A program made the position numbers and the translations under genes. From contig NZ_JAXIVU010000015.1 of the NCBI RefSeq assembly GCF_034259425.1, forward strand, positions 1 through 62,863: DNA of 62,863 bases, written 5' to 3'. The notes below the pieces were generated by a model, which worked only from the letters and a program-made list of their open reading frames with translations, was not told the origin of the DNA and ran no database searches. Below are positions 35,134 to 45,111 of the stretch, one piece after another. Source of the stretch: Denitrificimonas halotolerans. Lineage in GTDB: Bacteria > Pseudomonadota > Gammaproteobacteria > Pseudomonadales > Pseudomonadaceae. The stretch's first letter is position 1; every line of letters begins with the position of its first letter.

Positions 35134-35355
35134 TCAGTCTTCCTCCACTGCTTGTTCACCCTCTTTTTTCAAATGTTGCTCACGCATGGCTTGCATTTCA
35201 TCATGTGATTTTATGTGGCACACAGCGAGTTGCTCTAAACGCATCTGTCTAATTGCCACCAAAGGATCATCTATCTGCTGATTCATATGCGTCTGCTCAT
35301 AAATCCGGCTGTCATCTTGAGCTTTATCCTCCGACTCACCTACCCTTTGCTTCAT
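35134..35355 (-). CDS. Small charged hypothetical protein
   Basis: A 73-residue, Gln/Glu-rich, helical-looking protein that I do not recognise. The ATG at 35355 has GGAG about eight bases upstream, which supports a real gene. It has one Cys, no signal peptide and no membrane segment. It is divergent from mutS (150 bp gap) and lies beside the tnpB element. It could also be a degraded or spurious frame. Confidence 0.5.
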   Translation of the reverse strand: MKQRVGESEDKAQDDSRIYEQTHMNQQIDDPLVAIRQMRLEQLAVCHIKSHDEMQAMREQHLKKEGEQAVEED

Positions 35356-35506
35356 ACCTCACTCCAGTCCAATCAAAATAACAACACTTAATTTATCATG
35401 CTTAATCCAGAATTTTTCCGCCCCCAACACTGCCCTGCATAATTTTTTTGTGTAATCCGCTAGACTAGTCCTTTTGCCACATTACTGAGTTGAGTCTAGT
35501 TCCCTT

Positions 35507-38086
35507 ATGAGTGCTAAAGATTTAAGTAAACATACGCCAATGATGCAGCAGTATTGGCGCTTAAAAAACCAACACCCTGATCAAATTATGTTTTATCGCA
35601 TGGGTGACTTTTACGAGCTCTTCTATGACGATGCAAAAAAATGTGCGCAGTTACTAGACATCACCCTAACCTCTCGCGGTCAATCTGGTGGCAGCGTGAT
35701 TCCTATGGCCGGCATTCCATTTCATGCAGCCGAAGGTTATCTAGCGCGCCTAGTTAGCCTTGGTGAATCAGTGGTGATCTGTGAGCAAACCGGTGATCCT
35801 GCCACATCTAAAGGCCCAGTCGAGCGCCAAGTGGTGCGTATTCTGACACCAGGTACCGTTAGCGACGAGGCTTTAATGGATGATCGCCGTGATAACCTCG
35901 TCGCAGCCATTATGCATAACGATAGTCTTTATGGTTTAGCCGTCTTAGATATCAGCAGCGGTCGTTTTAGTGTGCAAGAGCTCAACAGTGAAGAAAATCT
36001 GTTCGCAGAATTGGAACGCATTAACCCTGCAGAACTGTTAATAGCTGATAACTGGTCGGTGCCCTCCACCTTAGAAAAGCGCCGCGGCTTACAACGTCGT
36101 GCCCCTTGGGACTTTGATTACGACAGTGCTTTTAAAGCATTGTGCCAACAATTTAACACCCAAGACTTGAAAGGCTTTGGCTGCGAGCAACTCACCCTAG
36201 CCATTGGTGCTGCTGGCTGTCTACTCAATTATGCTAAGGATACGCAACGCACCGCACTGCCACATATTCGAAGTTTATTCCATGAACGCTTAAGTGAAAC
36301 CGTTATTTTAGATGCTGCCACACGCCGCAATCTAGAACTGGACAAAAACCTCTCTGGAGGCCGTGAAAACACTTTACAATCCGTCATGGATCGTTGCCAA
36401 ACTAGCATGGGAAGCCGTTTACTAAGTCGTTGGTTGAACCGCCCACTGCGCCAACAAAATATTTTAGAAGCGCGTCAAGATGCCATTGCTTACTTACTTA
36501 AAGACTACCACTTTGAAAGTGTACAACCGGCCCTAAAAGATATCGGTGATATTGAACGTATTTTAGCCCGTATCAGTTTACGCAGTGCTCGTCCCCGAGA
36601 CCTAGCCCGACTACGTGACGCCCTCAATGCACTACCTGCGTTACAAAGTGTTTTAGCTAAGCTTGATGTCACTCGCGTACAAGAACTCTCAAAAGCCATC
36701 AGCAGCTACCCTGAGCTGGCTGATATCTTAAGTCGCGCTATTATTGACAATCCCCCTGCAGTCATTCGCGAAGGTGGTGTCTTAAAGCTCGGCTATGATA
36801 CAGAATTAGATGAATTGCTAACGATCAGTGAAAATGCAGGTCAGTTTTTAATTGATTTAGAAACTCGAGAAAAAGAGCGCACTGGGTTAGCCAATCTCAA
36901 AGTAGGATACAACCGTGTCCACGGCTACTTTATTGAAATCCCAACAAAGCAAGCAGAACAAGCACCTCCTGAGTACATTCGCCGCCAAACTCTGAAAGGA
37001 GCCGAACGCTTTATTATTCCGGAACTTAAAGCTTTTGAAGATAAAGCACTCTCAGCAAAAAGTCGGGCCTTAGCTCGTGAAAAGCAACTCTATGATGAGT
37101 TATTGGATATTCTAATTAAACAAATAGCACCGCTACAGGCAAGCGCTGCGGCTTTAGCTGAGCTAGACGTCCTCAGCAACCTAGCAGAACGTGCACTCAA
37201 CTTGGATCTGTGCCGACCACAGTTTAGCCAGCACCCTTTATTAGAGATCAAGCAAGGCCGCCACTTAGTAGTGGAAAGCGTCCTCACGACCCCCTTCGTT
37301 GCAAATGATGTCAAAATGGACGACACAACACGTATGCTGATTATTACCGGTCCAAACATGGGGGGTAAATCGACCTATATGCGTCAGACTGCTTTAATAG
37401 TGTTGTTAGCACATATTGGTAGTTTTGTTCCTGCCCAAGCATGCTCACTATCTTTAGTAGACCGCATCTTCACTCGCATTGGCTCCAGCGATGACCTAGC
37501 CGGTGGACGCTCAACTTTCATGGTGGAAATGAGTGAGACCGCCAATATCCTGCACAATGCCAGTGCCCAAAGTTTAGTATTAATGGACGAAGTCGGACGC
37601 GGCACCAGCACCTTCGACGGTTTATCTTTAGCATGGGCAGCGGCAGAGCAACTGGCGAAACTTCAAGCTTGGACACTATTTGCCACCCATTACTTTGAGC
37701 TCACCTCTCTACCTGAGCACCTTAATAATGTAGCCAACGTCCACCTAAGTGCTACCGAACACCAAGACCGCATCGTTTTCTTACATAGTGTGCTACCTGG
37801 GCCTGCCAACCAAAGCTATGGTTTGGCTGTAGCTCAGTTAGCAGGCGTTCCCCCCCAAGTAATTGCCCGAGCTCGCGAACACTTGCAACAATTGGAAGCT
37901 CACAGCTTAATGCAAACAGATCATCAAGCTCCAACACAATCAAAAGTTGAGCAAGCGCCCATACAAAGTGATTTGTTCGCTACGCAGCCACACCCACTAC
38001 TGCTAGAATTAAAAGACATGAATCCAGACGAGCTGACTCCCAAGCAAGCACTTGATCTGTTATATGCTTGGAAGATGCAAATCTAA
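35507..38086 (+). CDS. mutS: DNA mismatch repair protein MutS
   Basis: Recognises mismatches and small loops and recruits MutL. The 859 residues contain the mismatch-reading Phe-x-Glu motif (GDFYELF) near the N-terminus. Connector, lever and clamp domains follow, then the ATPase with Walker A TGPNMGGKST (about 613-622), DEVGRGTSTFDG and ATHYFEL. A short C-terminal part ends the protein. The next gene is fdxA, as in Pseudomonas. Confidence 0.97.
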   Translation: MSAKDLSKHTPMMQQYWRLKNQHPDQIMFYRMGDFYELFYDDAKKCAQLLDITLTSRGQSGGSVIPMAGIPFHAAEGYLARLVSLGESVVICEQTGDPATSKGPVERQVVRILTPGTVSDEALMDDRRDNLVAAIMHNDSLYGLAVLDISSGRFSVQELNSEENLFAELERINPAELLIADNWSVPSTLEKRRGLQRRAPWDFDYDSAFKALCQQFNTQDLKGFGCEQLTLAIGAAGCLLNYAKDTQRTALPHIRSLFHERLSETVILDAATRRNLELDKNLSGGRENTLQSVMDRCQTSMGSRLLSRWLNRPLRQQNILEARQDAIAYLLKDYHFESVQPALKDIGDIERILARISLRSARPRDLARLRDALNALPALQSVLAKLDVTRVQELSKAISSYPELADILSRAIIDNPPAVIREGGVLKLGYDTELDELLTISENAGQFLIDLETREKERTGLANLKVGYNRVHGYFIEIPTKQAEQAPPEYIRRQTLKGAERFIIPELKAFEDKALSAKSRALAREKQLYDELLDILIKQIAPLQASAAALAELDVLSNLAERALNLDLCRPQFSQHPLLEIKQGRHLVVESVLTTPFVANDVKMDDTTRMLIITGPNMGGKSTYMRQTALIVLLAHIGSFVPAQACSLSLVDRIFTRIGSSDDLAGGRSTFMVEMSETANILHNASAQSLVLMDEVGRGTSTFDGLSLAWAAAEQLAKLQAWTLFATHYFELTSLPEHLNNVANVHLSATEHQDRIVFLHSVLPGPANQSYGLAVAQLAGVPPQVIARAREHLQQLEAHSLMQTDHQAPTQSKVEQAPIQSDLFATQPHPLLLELKDMNPDELTPKQALDLLYAWKMQI

Positions 38087-38221
38087 CGTTCTTGCTCACA
38101 AGCTGTTAGAATTGCCGGCCTTTAAATTTATTAACTGCACTGCATAAAGCTGTGCCGACTACTTTACTTGCAGCTCTACGTAGATGGAGCGCAAGTTACC
38201 AGCCCAAGGAGATAGCTAGTT

Positions 38222-38545
38222 ATGACCTTCGTTGTCACTGATAACTGCGTGAAATGCAAGTACACCGACTGCGTAGAAGTCTGCCCTGTAGACTGTTTCT
38301 ATGAAGGCCCAAATTTCTTGGTCATTCATCCAGACGAATGCATTGACTGTGCACTGTGTGAACCAGAGTGCCCAGCTGAAGCCATTTATGCCGAAGATGA
38401 AGTACCAGATGATATGCAAGAGTACATTGAGTTAAACCAAGAGCTTGCAGATATCTGGCCCAACATCACTGAAAAGAAAGACCCACTACCAGACGCTGAA
38501 GAGTGGGATGGTGTAGAAAACAAGATTGAACATCTTGAACGTTAA
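38222..38545 (+). CDS. fdxA: 7Fe ferredoxin FdxA
   Basis: A low-potential electron carrier with one [3Fe-4S] and one [4Fe-4S] cluster. The 107 residues match the Azotobacter/Pseudomonas 7Fe type. Cysteines at 9, 12, 17, 21, 25, 40, 43, 46 and 50 supply the ligands, with C40-x2-C43-x2-C46 as the clear [4Fe-4S] motif. The C-terminal extension is acidic. A terminator follows. Confidence 0.95.
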   Translation: MTFVVTDNCVKCKYTDCVEVCPVDCFYEGPNFLVIHPDECIDCALCEPECPAEAIYAEDEVPDDMQEYIELNQELADIWPNITEKKDPLPDAEEWDGVENKIEHLER

Positions 38546-38579
38546 TATGAACCGCTGATCATCAACGCCTTACACCAAT

Positions 38580-38619
38580 AAAAAACCCGTATCTGCTCTC
38601 ATGTAGATACGGGTTTTTT
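38580..38619. terminator. Bidirectional terminator between fdxA and lipA
   Basis: AAAAAACCCGTATCT pairs perfectly with AGATACGGGTTTTTT around a 10-nt loop, so it can serve both convergent genes. Confidence 0.9.
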
Positions 38620-38641
38620 ATCAGTTGCACTCTATACTAAA

Positions 38642-39616
38642 TCACTTTAATTCTTTTGCTTGCTCATCAGCGTGATAAGACGAACGCACTAAAGGTCCTG
38701 AGGCTACATTTTTAAAGCCCATTTTTAGCCCTTCTTCAGCAAACCAAGCAAAGGTATCAGGATGCACATAACGCTTAACTGGCATGTGATCACGTGACGG
38801 TTGCAAGTATTGCCCTAAAGTCAACATGTCAACGTCATGCTCACGCATCCGTTGCATCACTTCAATCACTTCCTCATCTGTCTCACCTAACCCTAGCATT
38901 AAACCCGATTTAGTTGGTACGCCAGGAACACGCTGCTTAAAGCGCTCCAACAAATCCAGTGACCACTCAAAATCAGAACCAGGGCGTGCAGCCTTATACA
39001 AGCGTGGCACAGTTTCCAAGTTGTGGTTAAACACATCAGGTGGCTCAGTGGCAGTAATATCTAAAGCAACATCCATTCGGCCACGGTAGTCAGGGACTAA
39101 AGTTTCCAATTGAATATTAGGGGACAAAGCTCTAATTTCACGAATACAATCTGCAAAATGCTGCGCACCACCATCACGTAAGTCATCTCGATCCACAGAA
39201 GTGATGACTACATACTTCAATCCCATATCAGCAATAGCAACTGCTAAATTATGCGGCTCATTTTCATCTAAAGGGTTAGGGCGGCCATGACCCACATCAC
39301 AGAAAGGACAGCGACGAGTACAAATATCACCCATAATCATAAAGGTCGCGGTCCCCCCAGAGAAACACTCGCCCAAGTTTGGACAAGATGCCTCTTCACA
39401 AACACTGTGCAATTTATGCTTGCGTAAGGTTCGTTTAATGTTTTCAACTTCAGGCGAAACAGGCACACGCACACGAATCCAATCGGGTTTACGTAACACA
39501 TCATCCGTTGGAATAATTTTCACTGGGATACGTGCCAGCTTATCTGCACCACGTAATTTCACCCCCATCTCTACTTTTGCGGGTTTAGCCTTTACTGGTG
39601 CCTCTTGATTACTCAT
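38642..39616 (-). CDS. lipA: Lipoyl synthase LipA
   Basis: A radical-SAM enzyme that inserts two sulfurs into the octanoyl chain on lipoyl domains. It has the two cluster motifs CEEASCPNLGEC (auxiliary) and CTRRCPFC (radical SAM), and the C-terminal RSSYHAD Ser. The ATG at 39616 (MSNQEAPVK) is preferred; five more in-frame codons run back to 39631. It overlaps the end of lipB. Confidence 0.97.
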   Translation of the reverse strand: MSNQEAPVKAKPAKVEMGVKLRGADKLARIPVKIIPTDDVLRKPDWIRVRVPVSPEVENIKRTLRKHKLHSVCEEASCPNLGECFSGGTATFMIMGDICTRRCPFCDVGHGRPNPLDENEPHNLAVAIADMGLKYVVITSVDRDDLRDGGAQHFADCIREIRALSPNIQLETLVPDYRGRMDVALDITATEPPDVFNHNLETVPRLYKAARPGSDFEWSLDLLERFKQRVPGVPTKSGLMLGLGETDEEVIEVMQRMREHDVDMLTLGQYLQPSRDHMPVKRYVHPDTFAWFAEEGLKMGFKNVASGPLVRSSYHADEQAKELK

Positions 39617-40268
39617 AGCATTCAATCCCATCGGTAAGGGTTATAAATTCACTGAATTTCAAGTGTGAAACAAGTGCATCACGTAAGCAAACACTCACCT
39701 CAGACAATTCAATTTTTTGCTGCGTCTCATCACGCAACTGTGTCATTTGCATGCCAGCATAGCCACACGGGTTAATACGCTGAAAGGGCTGTAGATCCAT
39801 ATCCACATTCAGAGCTAAACCATGAAAAGAACATCCGCGACGAATACGCAAACCTAAGGAAGCAATTTTTTTCTCAGCCACATAAACTCCAGGAGCATCA
39901 GGTTTAGCGTAAGCATCAATATCATATTGATATAAAAGTTCTACCAAACTGTTTTCAATACTGCTAACTAAATCACGGACACCTTGTCCAGCACGACGCA
40001 CATCCACTAGCACATAAGCCACTAACTGACCGGGACCGTGATAAGTCACTTGCCCACCACGATCCACTTGCACTACGGGAATATCACCTGCTGCGAGTAC
40101 ATGTTCAGCTTTACCTGCCTGCCCTTGCGTGAACACTTTTGGGTGTTCCAGTAGCCAAATCTCATCAACAGTCTCAGCGTCACGGTTCTCGGTAAAGCTC
40201 TGCATTGCATGCCAGGTCGGCTCATAGGGCACACAACCCAAATGGCGAATAATAACCGGCCTGCTCAT
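39609..40268 (-). CDS. lipB: Octanoyltransferase LipB
   Basis: Transfers octanoate from acyl carrier protein to lipoyl domains, feeding LipA. The 219 residues contain RGGQVTYHGPGQLVAYV and the NPCGYAG Cys motif; the active-site Lys is expected in the KKIASLGLR region. Its ATG overlaps the ybeD stop by one base (TAATG). Confidence 0.97.
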   Translation of the reverse strand: MSRPVIIRHLGCVPYEPTWHAMQSFTENRDAETVDEIWLLEHPKVFTQGQAGKAEHVLAAGDIPVVQVDRGGQVTYHGPGQLVAYVLVDVRRAGQGVRDLVSSIENSLVELLYQYDIDAYAKPDAPGVYVAEKKIASLGLRIRRGCSFHGLALNVDMDLQPFQRINPCGYAGMQMTQLRDETQQKIELSEVSVCLRDALVSHLKFSEFITLTDGIECYE

Positions 40269-40549
40269 TAGAGCACCATACGCACTAAACCTGTTTCGCG
40301 TAAATCCTGATTGATCTGCTCCAAGTGCTCAACGCTTTTGGCAGTAATACTCACTTGAGCAGATACAAAACGTCCTTTACTACTATCACGGCAGACAACA
40401 GTCTCTGGGTCAACTTCTGGTGCATGGCGCTTTAACACTTCTAGCACCACATCAACAAAGTTGTCACAACTATCGCCAATGATTCTCAGACTATAGTTTT
40501 CACAAGGAAATTCAATTTTGGGTGGTTGCTGCTCTGTACTATGGGTCAT
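40268..40549 (-). CDS. ybeD: YbeD-family (DUF493) protein
   Basis: A 93-residue protein with a ferredoxin-like alpha/beta fold and the typical ending LRETGLVRMVL. The family is regularly found between dacA and lipB and has been proposed to act as a small regulator; its function is not settled. It is translationally coupled to lipB. Confidence 0.93.
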   Translation of the reverse strand: MTHSTEQQPPKIEFPCENYSLRIIGDSCDNFVDVVLEVLKRHAPEVDPETVVCRDSSKGRFVSAQVSITAKSVEHLEQINQDLRETGLVRMVL

Positions 40550-40674
40550 TTTAACTCCGAGCTTTTGGCTCTTTCAGTAGAAGGCTTGGATAAAGCCAGC
40601 TATATACATACCGCTTTTACTGGCCTCAGCAAGGTTCAAAGCGACTTACCAAGGCCTGTACCAACACTTCAAAA

Positions 40675-41883
40675 TCACTTAAAAAAGCTGTAGATAAACA
40701 TCAAAACAGTGTCGAAAATTCTGCTGAAGAAACCACCCTCTTCAACATCTTGTAGCGCAACCAAGTCTGCTGTATGAACGATTTCATCACCTGAGCGTAC
40801 TTCTACAGTACCAATGCGATCACCTTTATTGACAGGAGCCACAACACTTTCATCCAAAATCATAGTTGCAGCCATTTTCTGAATCTGGCCACGAGGTAAA
40901 GTCAAAACCAAGTCTTCATCTAGACCCACTTTAACTTCTGAAGCTTGCCCCTTCCACACCTTACTTTCAGCTAACTCAGCACCTTTTTTATAAAAGGTTT
41001 TAGTCTCAAAAAATCGGAACCCGTAGGTTAAGAGTTTCTGAGTTTCTGCCGCTCGAGATGCCTCACTTGCTGCACCAAACACAACAGAGATCAAGCGCAT
41101 ATCATCGCGCACAGCGGATGCCACTAAGCAATAACCTGCCTCATCTGTATGGCCTGTTTTAAGACCGTCAACGCTTTTATCACGCCATAACAGCAAGTTA
41201 CGGTTTGGCTGCTTAATGCCATTCCATAAAAACTCTTTCTGTGCATAAATTGCGTAATGCTCTGGGTCTTCATAAATAATTGCACGTGCTAAGCGCGCCA
41301 TGTCGTGTGCCGAAGAATAGTGATCTTCAGCTGGCAAGCCCGTTGAGTTTTTGAAATGACTATTATTCAATTGTAAACGTGCAGCAGCTTGGTTCATCAT
41401 GCTTGAGAACGCTTCTTCACTACCCGCAATATGCTCAGCTAAAGCAACACTGGCATCATTACCTGACTGAATAATAATACCGTGAAGCAAGTCATCGACC
41501 GATACTTGTTTGCCCACATCAATGAACATGCGCGAACCACCTGTGCGCCAAGCTTTTTCGCTCACTGTAACCATATCTTCTTCAGAAATCTGACCGCGCT
41601 GAATTTCTTTAGTGGCAATATAAGCAGTCATTAGCTTAGTCAAACTTGCGGGAGGTAAGCGCTCATCCGCATTACTTTCCACCAATATTTTACCGCTAGC
41701 CGCATCCATTAAGACATAAGAACTGGCCGCCAATTCAGGCATAGCCGGTATAACCACAGGCGCAGTAGCAGCCGTAGGAACCGGATCAGGCATAGGTACT
41801 TCTTGTTTTGCACTCACATAACCTGCTGTACAGACAATTACAGTGCCCAAACACAACGTTCTAAAAGTTTGACTAATTTTCAT
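40675..41883 (-). CDS. dacA: D-alanyl-D-alanine carboxypeptidase (PBP5/6 type)
   Basis: Trims the terminal D-Ala from peptidoglycan pentapeptides in the periplasm. A signal peptide (about 1-25) precedes the penicillin-binding domain with Ser80-x-x-Lys83 (ASLTKLMT), SGN and KTGHTDEAG. The C-terminal beta domain and an amphipathic membrane-anchoring helix (FSRIFDTVLMFIYSFFK) complete the PBP5 layout. The neighbouring genes are also cell-wall genes. Confidence 0.95.
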   Translation of the reverse strand: MKISQTFRTLCLGTVIVCTAGYVSAKQEVPMPDPVPTAATAPVVIPAMPELAASSYVLMDAASGKILVESNADERLPPASLTKLMTAYIATKEIQRGQISEEDMVTVSEKAWRTGGSRMFIDVGKQVSVDDLLHGIIIQSGNDASVALAEHIAGSEEAFSSMMNQAAARLQLNNSHFKNSTGLPAEDHYSSAHDMARLARAIIYEDPEHYAIYAQKEFLWNGIKQPNRNLLLWRDKSVDGLKTGHTDEAGYCLVASAVRDDMRLISVVFGAASEASRAAETQKLLTYGFRFFETKTFYKKGAELAESKVWKGQASEVKVGLDEDLVLTLPRGQIQKMAATMILDESVVAPVNKGDRIGTVEVRSGDEIVHTADLVALQDVEEGGFFSRIFDTVLMFIYSFFK

Positions 41884-41947
41884 ACAGCTCTCAAATTAAA
41901 AAAAATAATATTCACAAAACTATGTAAACAGCTTACGCAATAATTAA

Positions 41948-41970
41948 GCTAACGTGCAGTGCACGTTAGC
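41948..41970. repeat. Near-perfect palindrome downstream of rlpA
   Basis: Arms GCTAACGTGCA and TGCACGTTAGC pair fully around one base. It begins two bases past the rlpA stop and lies 65 bp before dacA. It lacks a strong T-run on the minus strand, so it is either a weak terminator or an mRNA-stabilising hairpin. Confidence 0.6.
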
Positions 41971-41971
41971 A

Positions 41972-42946
41972 TTAGTCGGTAGACACCAAGGCCGGCCACC
42001 CTAAATTGGCCAATCGCACACGGTCCTGCAAATGCTCAGCTTCATTTTGACTAGGCACAGGCCCCATACGTACACGATGCAATACTTGCTGATCACGCAC
42101 GACAGAATTAATAAATACTGGTGCAGTAGTTAAAGCACTCAACTTATCTCGCAAAAGCTGTGCTGCATCAGGGTTAGCAAAAGCCCCAACCTGCAAGTAC
42201 AACCCCTGTGCCATTGGAGCCTCACTCTCAACTTGTCTAGGGTTTACCGCAGCCACATGCTGTGTTGGCGGTGTATAACGCTCTGGTTGATGCAGCTCAA
42301 CGGTCTGCTTTTGCTGTGCTAACACGGTGTTCGATATACCGTGCTCTGGTACTGGCTGACCACGTTGCGCCCACCATTCATAAGGATCAATACCTTCTAC
42401 ACTCACCCGTGCAACACCCTTTTCGGCATACCCTAGCTTTTGCGCTGCGGCAAAAGATAAGTCAATAATACGATCTGAGTAAAATGGCCCTCGATCATTG
42501 ACCCTTAAAGTCACACTTCGACCATTTTCTAAATTGGTCACTTTGACATAGCTGGGCAATGGTAAAGTTTTATGAGCGGCAGTCATCCCATAAAGATCAA
42601 AGACTTCACCGTTGGCGGTATCTTTGCCATGAAACTTCGTGCCATACCATGAGGCTGTACCTGTAGCTCGATAATGGCGCGCCTCTTGAATCGGATAATA
42701 ACGCTTACCCAATACCGTATAAGGTGCTGCTTTAAAGTTACCCGCATGCGGCATCGGCACAGCATCTGGGATTTTAGACACATCCACATCCCACCAAGGT
42801 GCGCCATCCTTATGTGATTGTTTATAGTTCACAGGACCACTAATTCTAGCGTTACTAGAACTTGTCTGCGGCGGATTGGACGAACAGCTCACCAAAGCTA
42901 AACTCAGCGTTGCCATAATGAGTATTCGCAAATTATGTTTCAACAT
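41972..42946 (-). CDS. rlpA: Septal lytic transglycosylase RlpA
   Basis: An outer-membrane lipoprotein that cleaves denuded septal glycan in Pseudomonas. The lipobox LVSC gives Cys21. The double-psi beta-barrel domain is at about 90-185 (GTASWYGTKFHGKDTANGE, RVNDRGPF). The C-terminal SPOR domain (about 245-322, GLYLQVGAF) binds denuded peptidoglycan. It lies between mltB and dacA, as in Pseudomonas. Confidence 0.95.
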   Translation of the reverse strand: MLKHNLRILIMATLSLALVSCSSNPPQTSSSNARISGPVNYKQSHKDGAPWWDVDVSKIPDAVPMPHAGNFKAAPYTVLGKRYYPIQEARHYRATGTASWYGTKFHGKDTANGEVFDLYGMTAAHKTLPLPSYVKVTNLENGRSVTLRVNDRGPFYSDRIIDLSFAAAQKLGYAEKGVARVSVEGIDPYEWWAQRGQPVPEHGISNTVLAQQKQTVELHQPERYTPPTQHVAAVNPRQVESEAPMAQGLYLQVGAFANPDAAQLLRDKLSALTTAPVFINSVVRDQQVLHRVRMGPVPSQNEAEHLQDRVRLANLGWPALVSTD

Positions 42947-42954
42947 AACGAATA

Positions 42955-43962
42955 TTATTCCTTACGGGCAGCGGCTAACAACTCAGCAAGTTCGTGAACC
43001 GCCATCGCATACATTACGCTGCGATTATAGCGCGTAATTGCATGGAAATTTTCCAAGCCAATCCAGTACTCAGCTCCCCGCTCAGCGTCTAGCCGAAAGG
43101 CTGTAACCTTGTGATTTTTATTCAGTTTCTGACGCGGCTTCCAGCCCAGCGTCTTAAGTTCTTTAATCGTAATTTCTGGATTCAAATTCGCTGACAGACC
43201 TTTTTCCGCATCCCTTTTCTTGCTTACGTCTGCACGCACTACGACATTTTGCCCAGGTTTCCAACCGTGCTTAATGAAGTAATTCGCAACACTGCCTATA
43301 GCATCAGTTGGGTTCTGCCAAATATCAATATAGCCATCATTATCAAAGTCAACCGCATACGCTCGGAAGCTACCCGGCATAAACTGCGGTAGCCCCATCG
43401 CGCCAGCATAAGAGCCGGTCAAACTCAATGGGTCGACCTGTTCTTCTCGAGTCAACAATAAGAATTCTTTCAACTGCTGCCGGAAAAACGGTGCGCGTGG
43501 TGGGTAATCAAAAGCCAAAGTAGAGAGTGCGTCAATCACTCGATAACTACCGGTATTACCGCCGTACATGGTTTCTACGCCGATAATAGCCACAATAATT
43601 TCTGCTGGAACGCCGTACTCTTCTTCCGCTCTCTGTAAAGCTTCTACATTGTTAGCCCAAAACTCAACACCACGATCAACCCGTGACTGTGTGATAAAAA
43701 TGGGACGATATTCCTTCCACAATTTAACACGCTCAGCGGGACGAGAAATGGCATTTAAGATCGCTTGTTTACGCTGTGCATTTGCAAAAAGTTTCTCCAA
43801 AGGTTCCTGTAAAAAACCATGCTCAGACGTCATCTCTTCAATAAATGGTGCGGTCAAAGTGTGAGCAGCATAACTTGGCTCTTGCGCAACTGCATGTGTG
43901 GTTACCAGTACCAATCCTAAGCCGGCAACTAAGTTTTTCAACTGAAACAACATCGCTTTCAT
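42955..43962 (-). CDS. mltB: Lytic murein transglycosylase B
   Basis: Cleaves peptidoglycan with formation of 1,6-anhydro-muropeptides. A signal peptide ends near AVAQ, without a lipobox Cys, as in the soluble SltB1 form. The catalytic Glu is in IIGVETMYGGNTG. The 335-residue length is normal. AAGGGT precedes the ATG. Confidence 0.94.
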   Translation of the reverse strand: MKAMLFQLKNLVAGLGLVLVTTHAVAQEPSYAAHTLTAPFIEEMTSEHGFLQEPLEKLFANAQRKQAILNAISRPAERVKLWKEYRPIFITQSRVDRGVEFWANNVEALQRAEEEYGVPAEIIVAIIGVETMYGGNTGSYRVIDALSTLAFDYPPRAPFFRQQLKEFLLLTREEQVDPLSLTGSYAGAMGLPQFMPGSFRAYAVDFDNDGYIDIWQNPTDAIGSVANYFIKHGWKPGQNVVVRADVSKKRDAEKGLSANLNPEITIKELKTLGWKPRQKLNKNHKVTAFRLDAERGAEYWIGLENFHAITRYNRSVMYAMAVHELAELLAAARKE

Positions 43963-43971
43963 GTATAACCC

Positions 43972-45111
43972 TTAAGAGTGCGCAATCCACTTACGGTGCG
44001 TATGAATCGCCATTAAAATACCAAATCCAGACATTAGGGTGACCAAAGAAGTTCCACCGTAACTGATAAATGGCAACGGAACTCCGACCACTGGCAACAA
44101 ACCACTGACCATTCCAACGTTAACAAAAACATAGATGAAAAACGTCAGGGTAATAGAGCCAGCCAACAGCTTACCGAAGACCGTTTGCGCTTGCAGAGTA
44201 ATCACTACACCTCGCCCAATCAACAACAAGTACACAATCAGTAATAAACAAATACCAACTAAGCCAAACTCTTCGCCTAATACCGCAATAATAAAGTCAG
44301 TATGACTCTCTGGCAAAAAGTCTAAATGCGACTGTGTGCCGAGCAGCCACCCCTTTCCAAATATGCCCCCAGAACCAATCGCTGCTTTAGATTGAATGAT
44401 ATTCCAGCCGCTGCCCAAGGGGTCACTCTCAGGATTTAAAAAGGTGAGTACACGCTGCTTTTGATAAGGTCGCATAACAAACATCCACATCCCAATCGCA
44501 ACCGGTATCACTGCCGCAATGGCCCCTAAAATCCAACGCCATTGCAAACCACTTAAGAATAGAACAAAGACACCTGACACCATAACCAACAATGCAGTAC
44601 CTAGGTCAGGCTGCCGAGCAATCAAAACAAAAGGAACAATCAGCAGGACCCCGCTGACTAAGATGCGCTTAAAGGATGGTGGCAGATTATGGCGTGCCAA
44701 ATACCAAGCAATGGTCATAGGCACAAATACCTTCATCAACTCAGCAGGTTGGAAACGGACTACACCTGGAATATTAATCCAACGCGTAGCTCCCATGGCT
44801 TTATGCCCCATAAACTCTACAACTAGTAATAAAAACACGCCAATAACATATAAAAACGCTGACCAACGTGCCATTAATCGCGGTTCGACTTGAGCGATAA
44901 TCAGCATCACCAATAAACCAACACCAAAAGATGATGCTTGACGTATCAGCAGGTGCTCATCCTTCCCCCCTGCAGAATATAAAATAAACAAACCAATGGT
45001 TGCCAGCACAAAGAGTAAAAACAACAACCAACCATCGATGTGCAATCGTTGTAACACCGTCGCCCGGCGGCGCATCACATCACCCTCGGCTAGGACACGA
45101 TCAAAGCCCAT
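43972..45111 (-). CDS. rodA: Peptidoglycan glycosyltransferase RodA
   Basis: A SEDS-family polymerase of the elongasome, working with PBP2. About ten transmembrane segments are visible. Family motifs include GATRWINI, QPDLGTA, ESHTDFI and GVPLPFISYGGTS. The start overlaps the end of mrdA, so the two partners are co-translated. Confidence 0.96.
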   Translation of the reverse strand: MGFDRVLAEGDVMRRRATVLQRLHIDGWLLFLLFVLATIGLFILYSAGGKDEHLLIRQASSFGVGLLVMLIIAQVEPRLMARWSAFLYVIGVFLLLVVEFMGHKAMGATRWINIPGVVRFQPAELMKVFVPMTIAWYLARHNLPPSFKRILVSGVLLIVPFVLIARQPDLGTALLVMVSGVFVLFLSGLQWRWILGAIAAVIPVAIGMWMFVMRPYQKQRVLTFLNPESDPLGSGWNIIQSKAAIGSGGIFGKGWLLGTQSHLDFLPESHTDFIIAVLGEEFGLVGICLLLIVYLLLIGRGVVITLQAQTVFGKLLAGSITLTFFIYVFVNVGMVSGLLPVVGVPLPFISYGGTSLVTLMSGFGILMAIHTHRKWIAHS

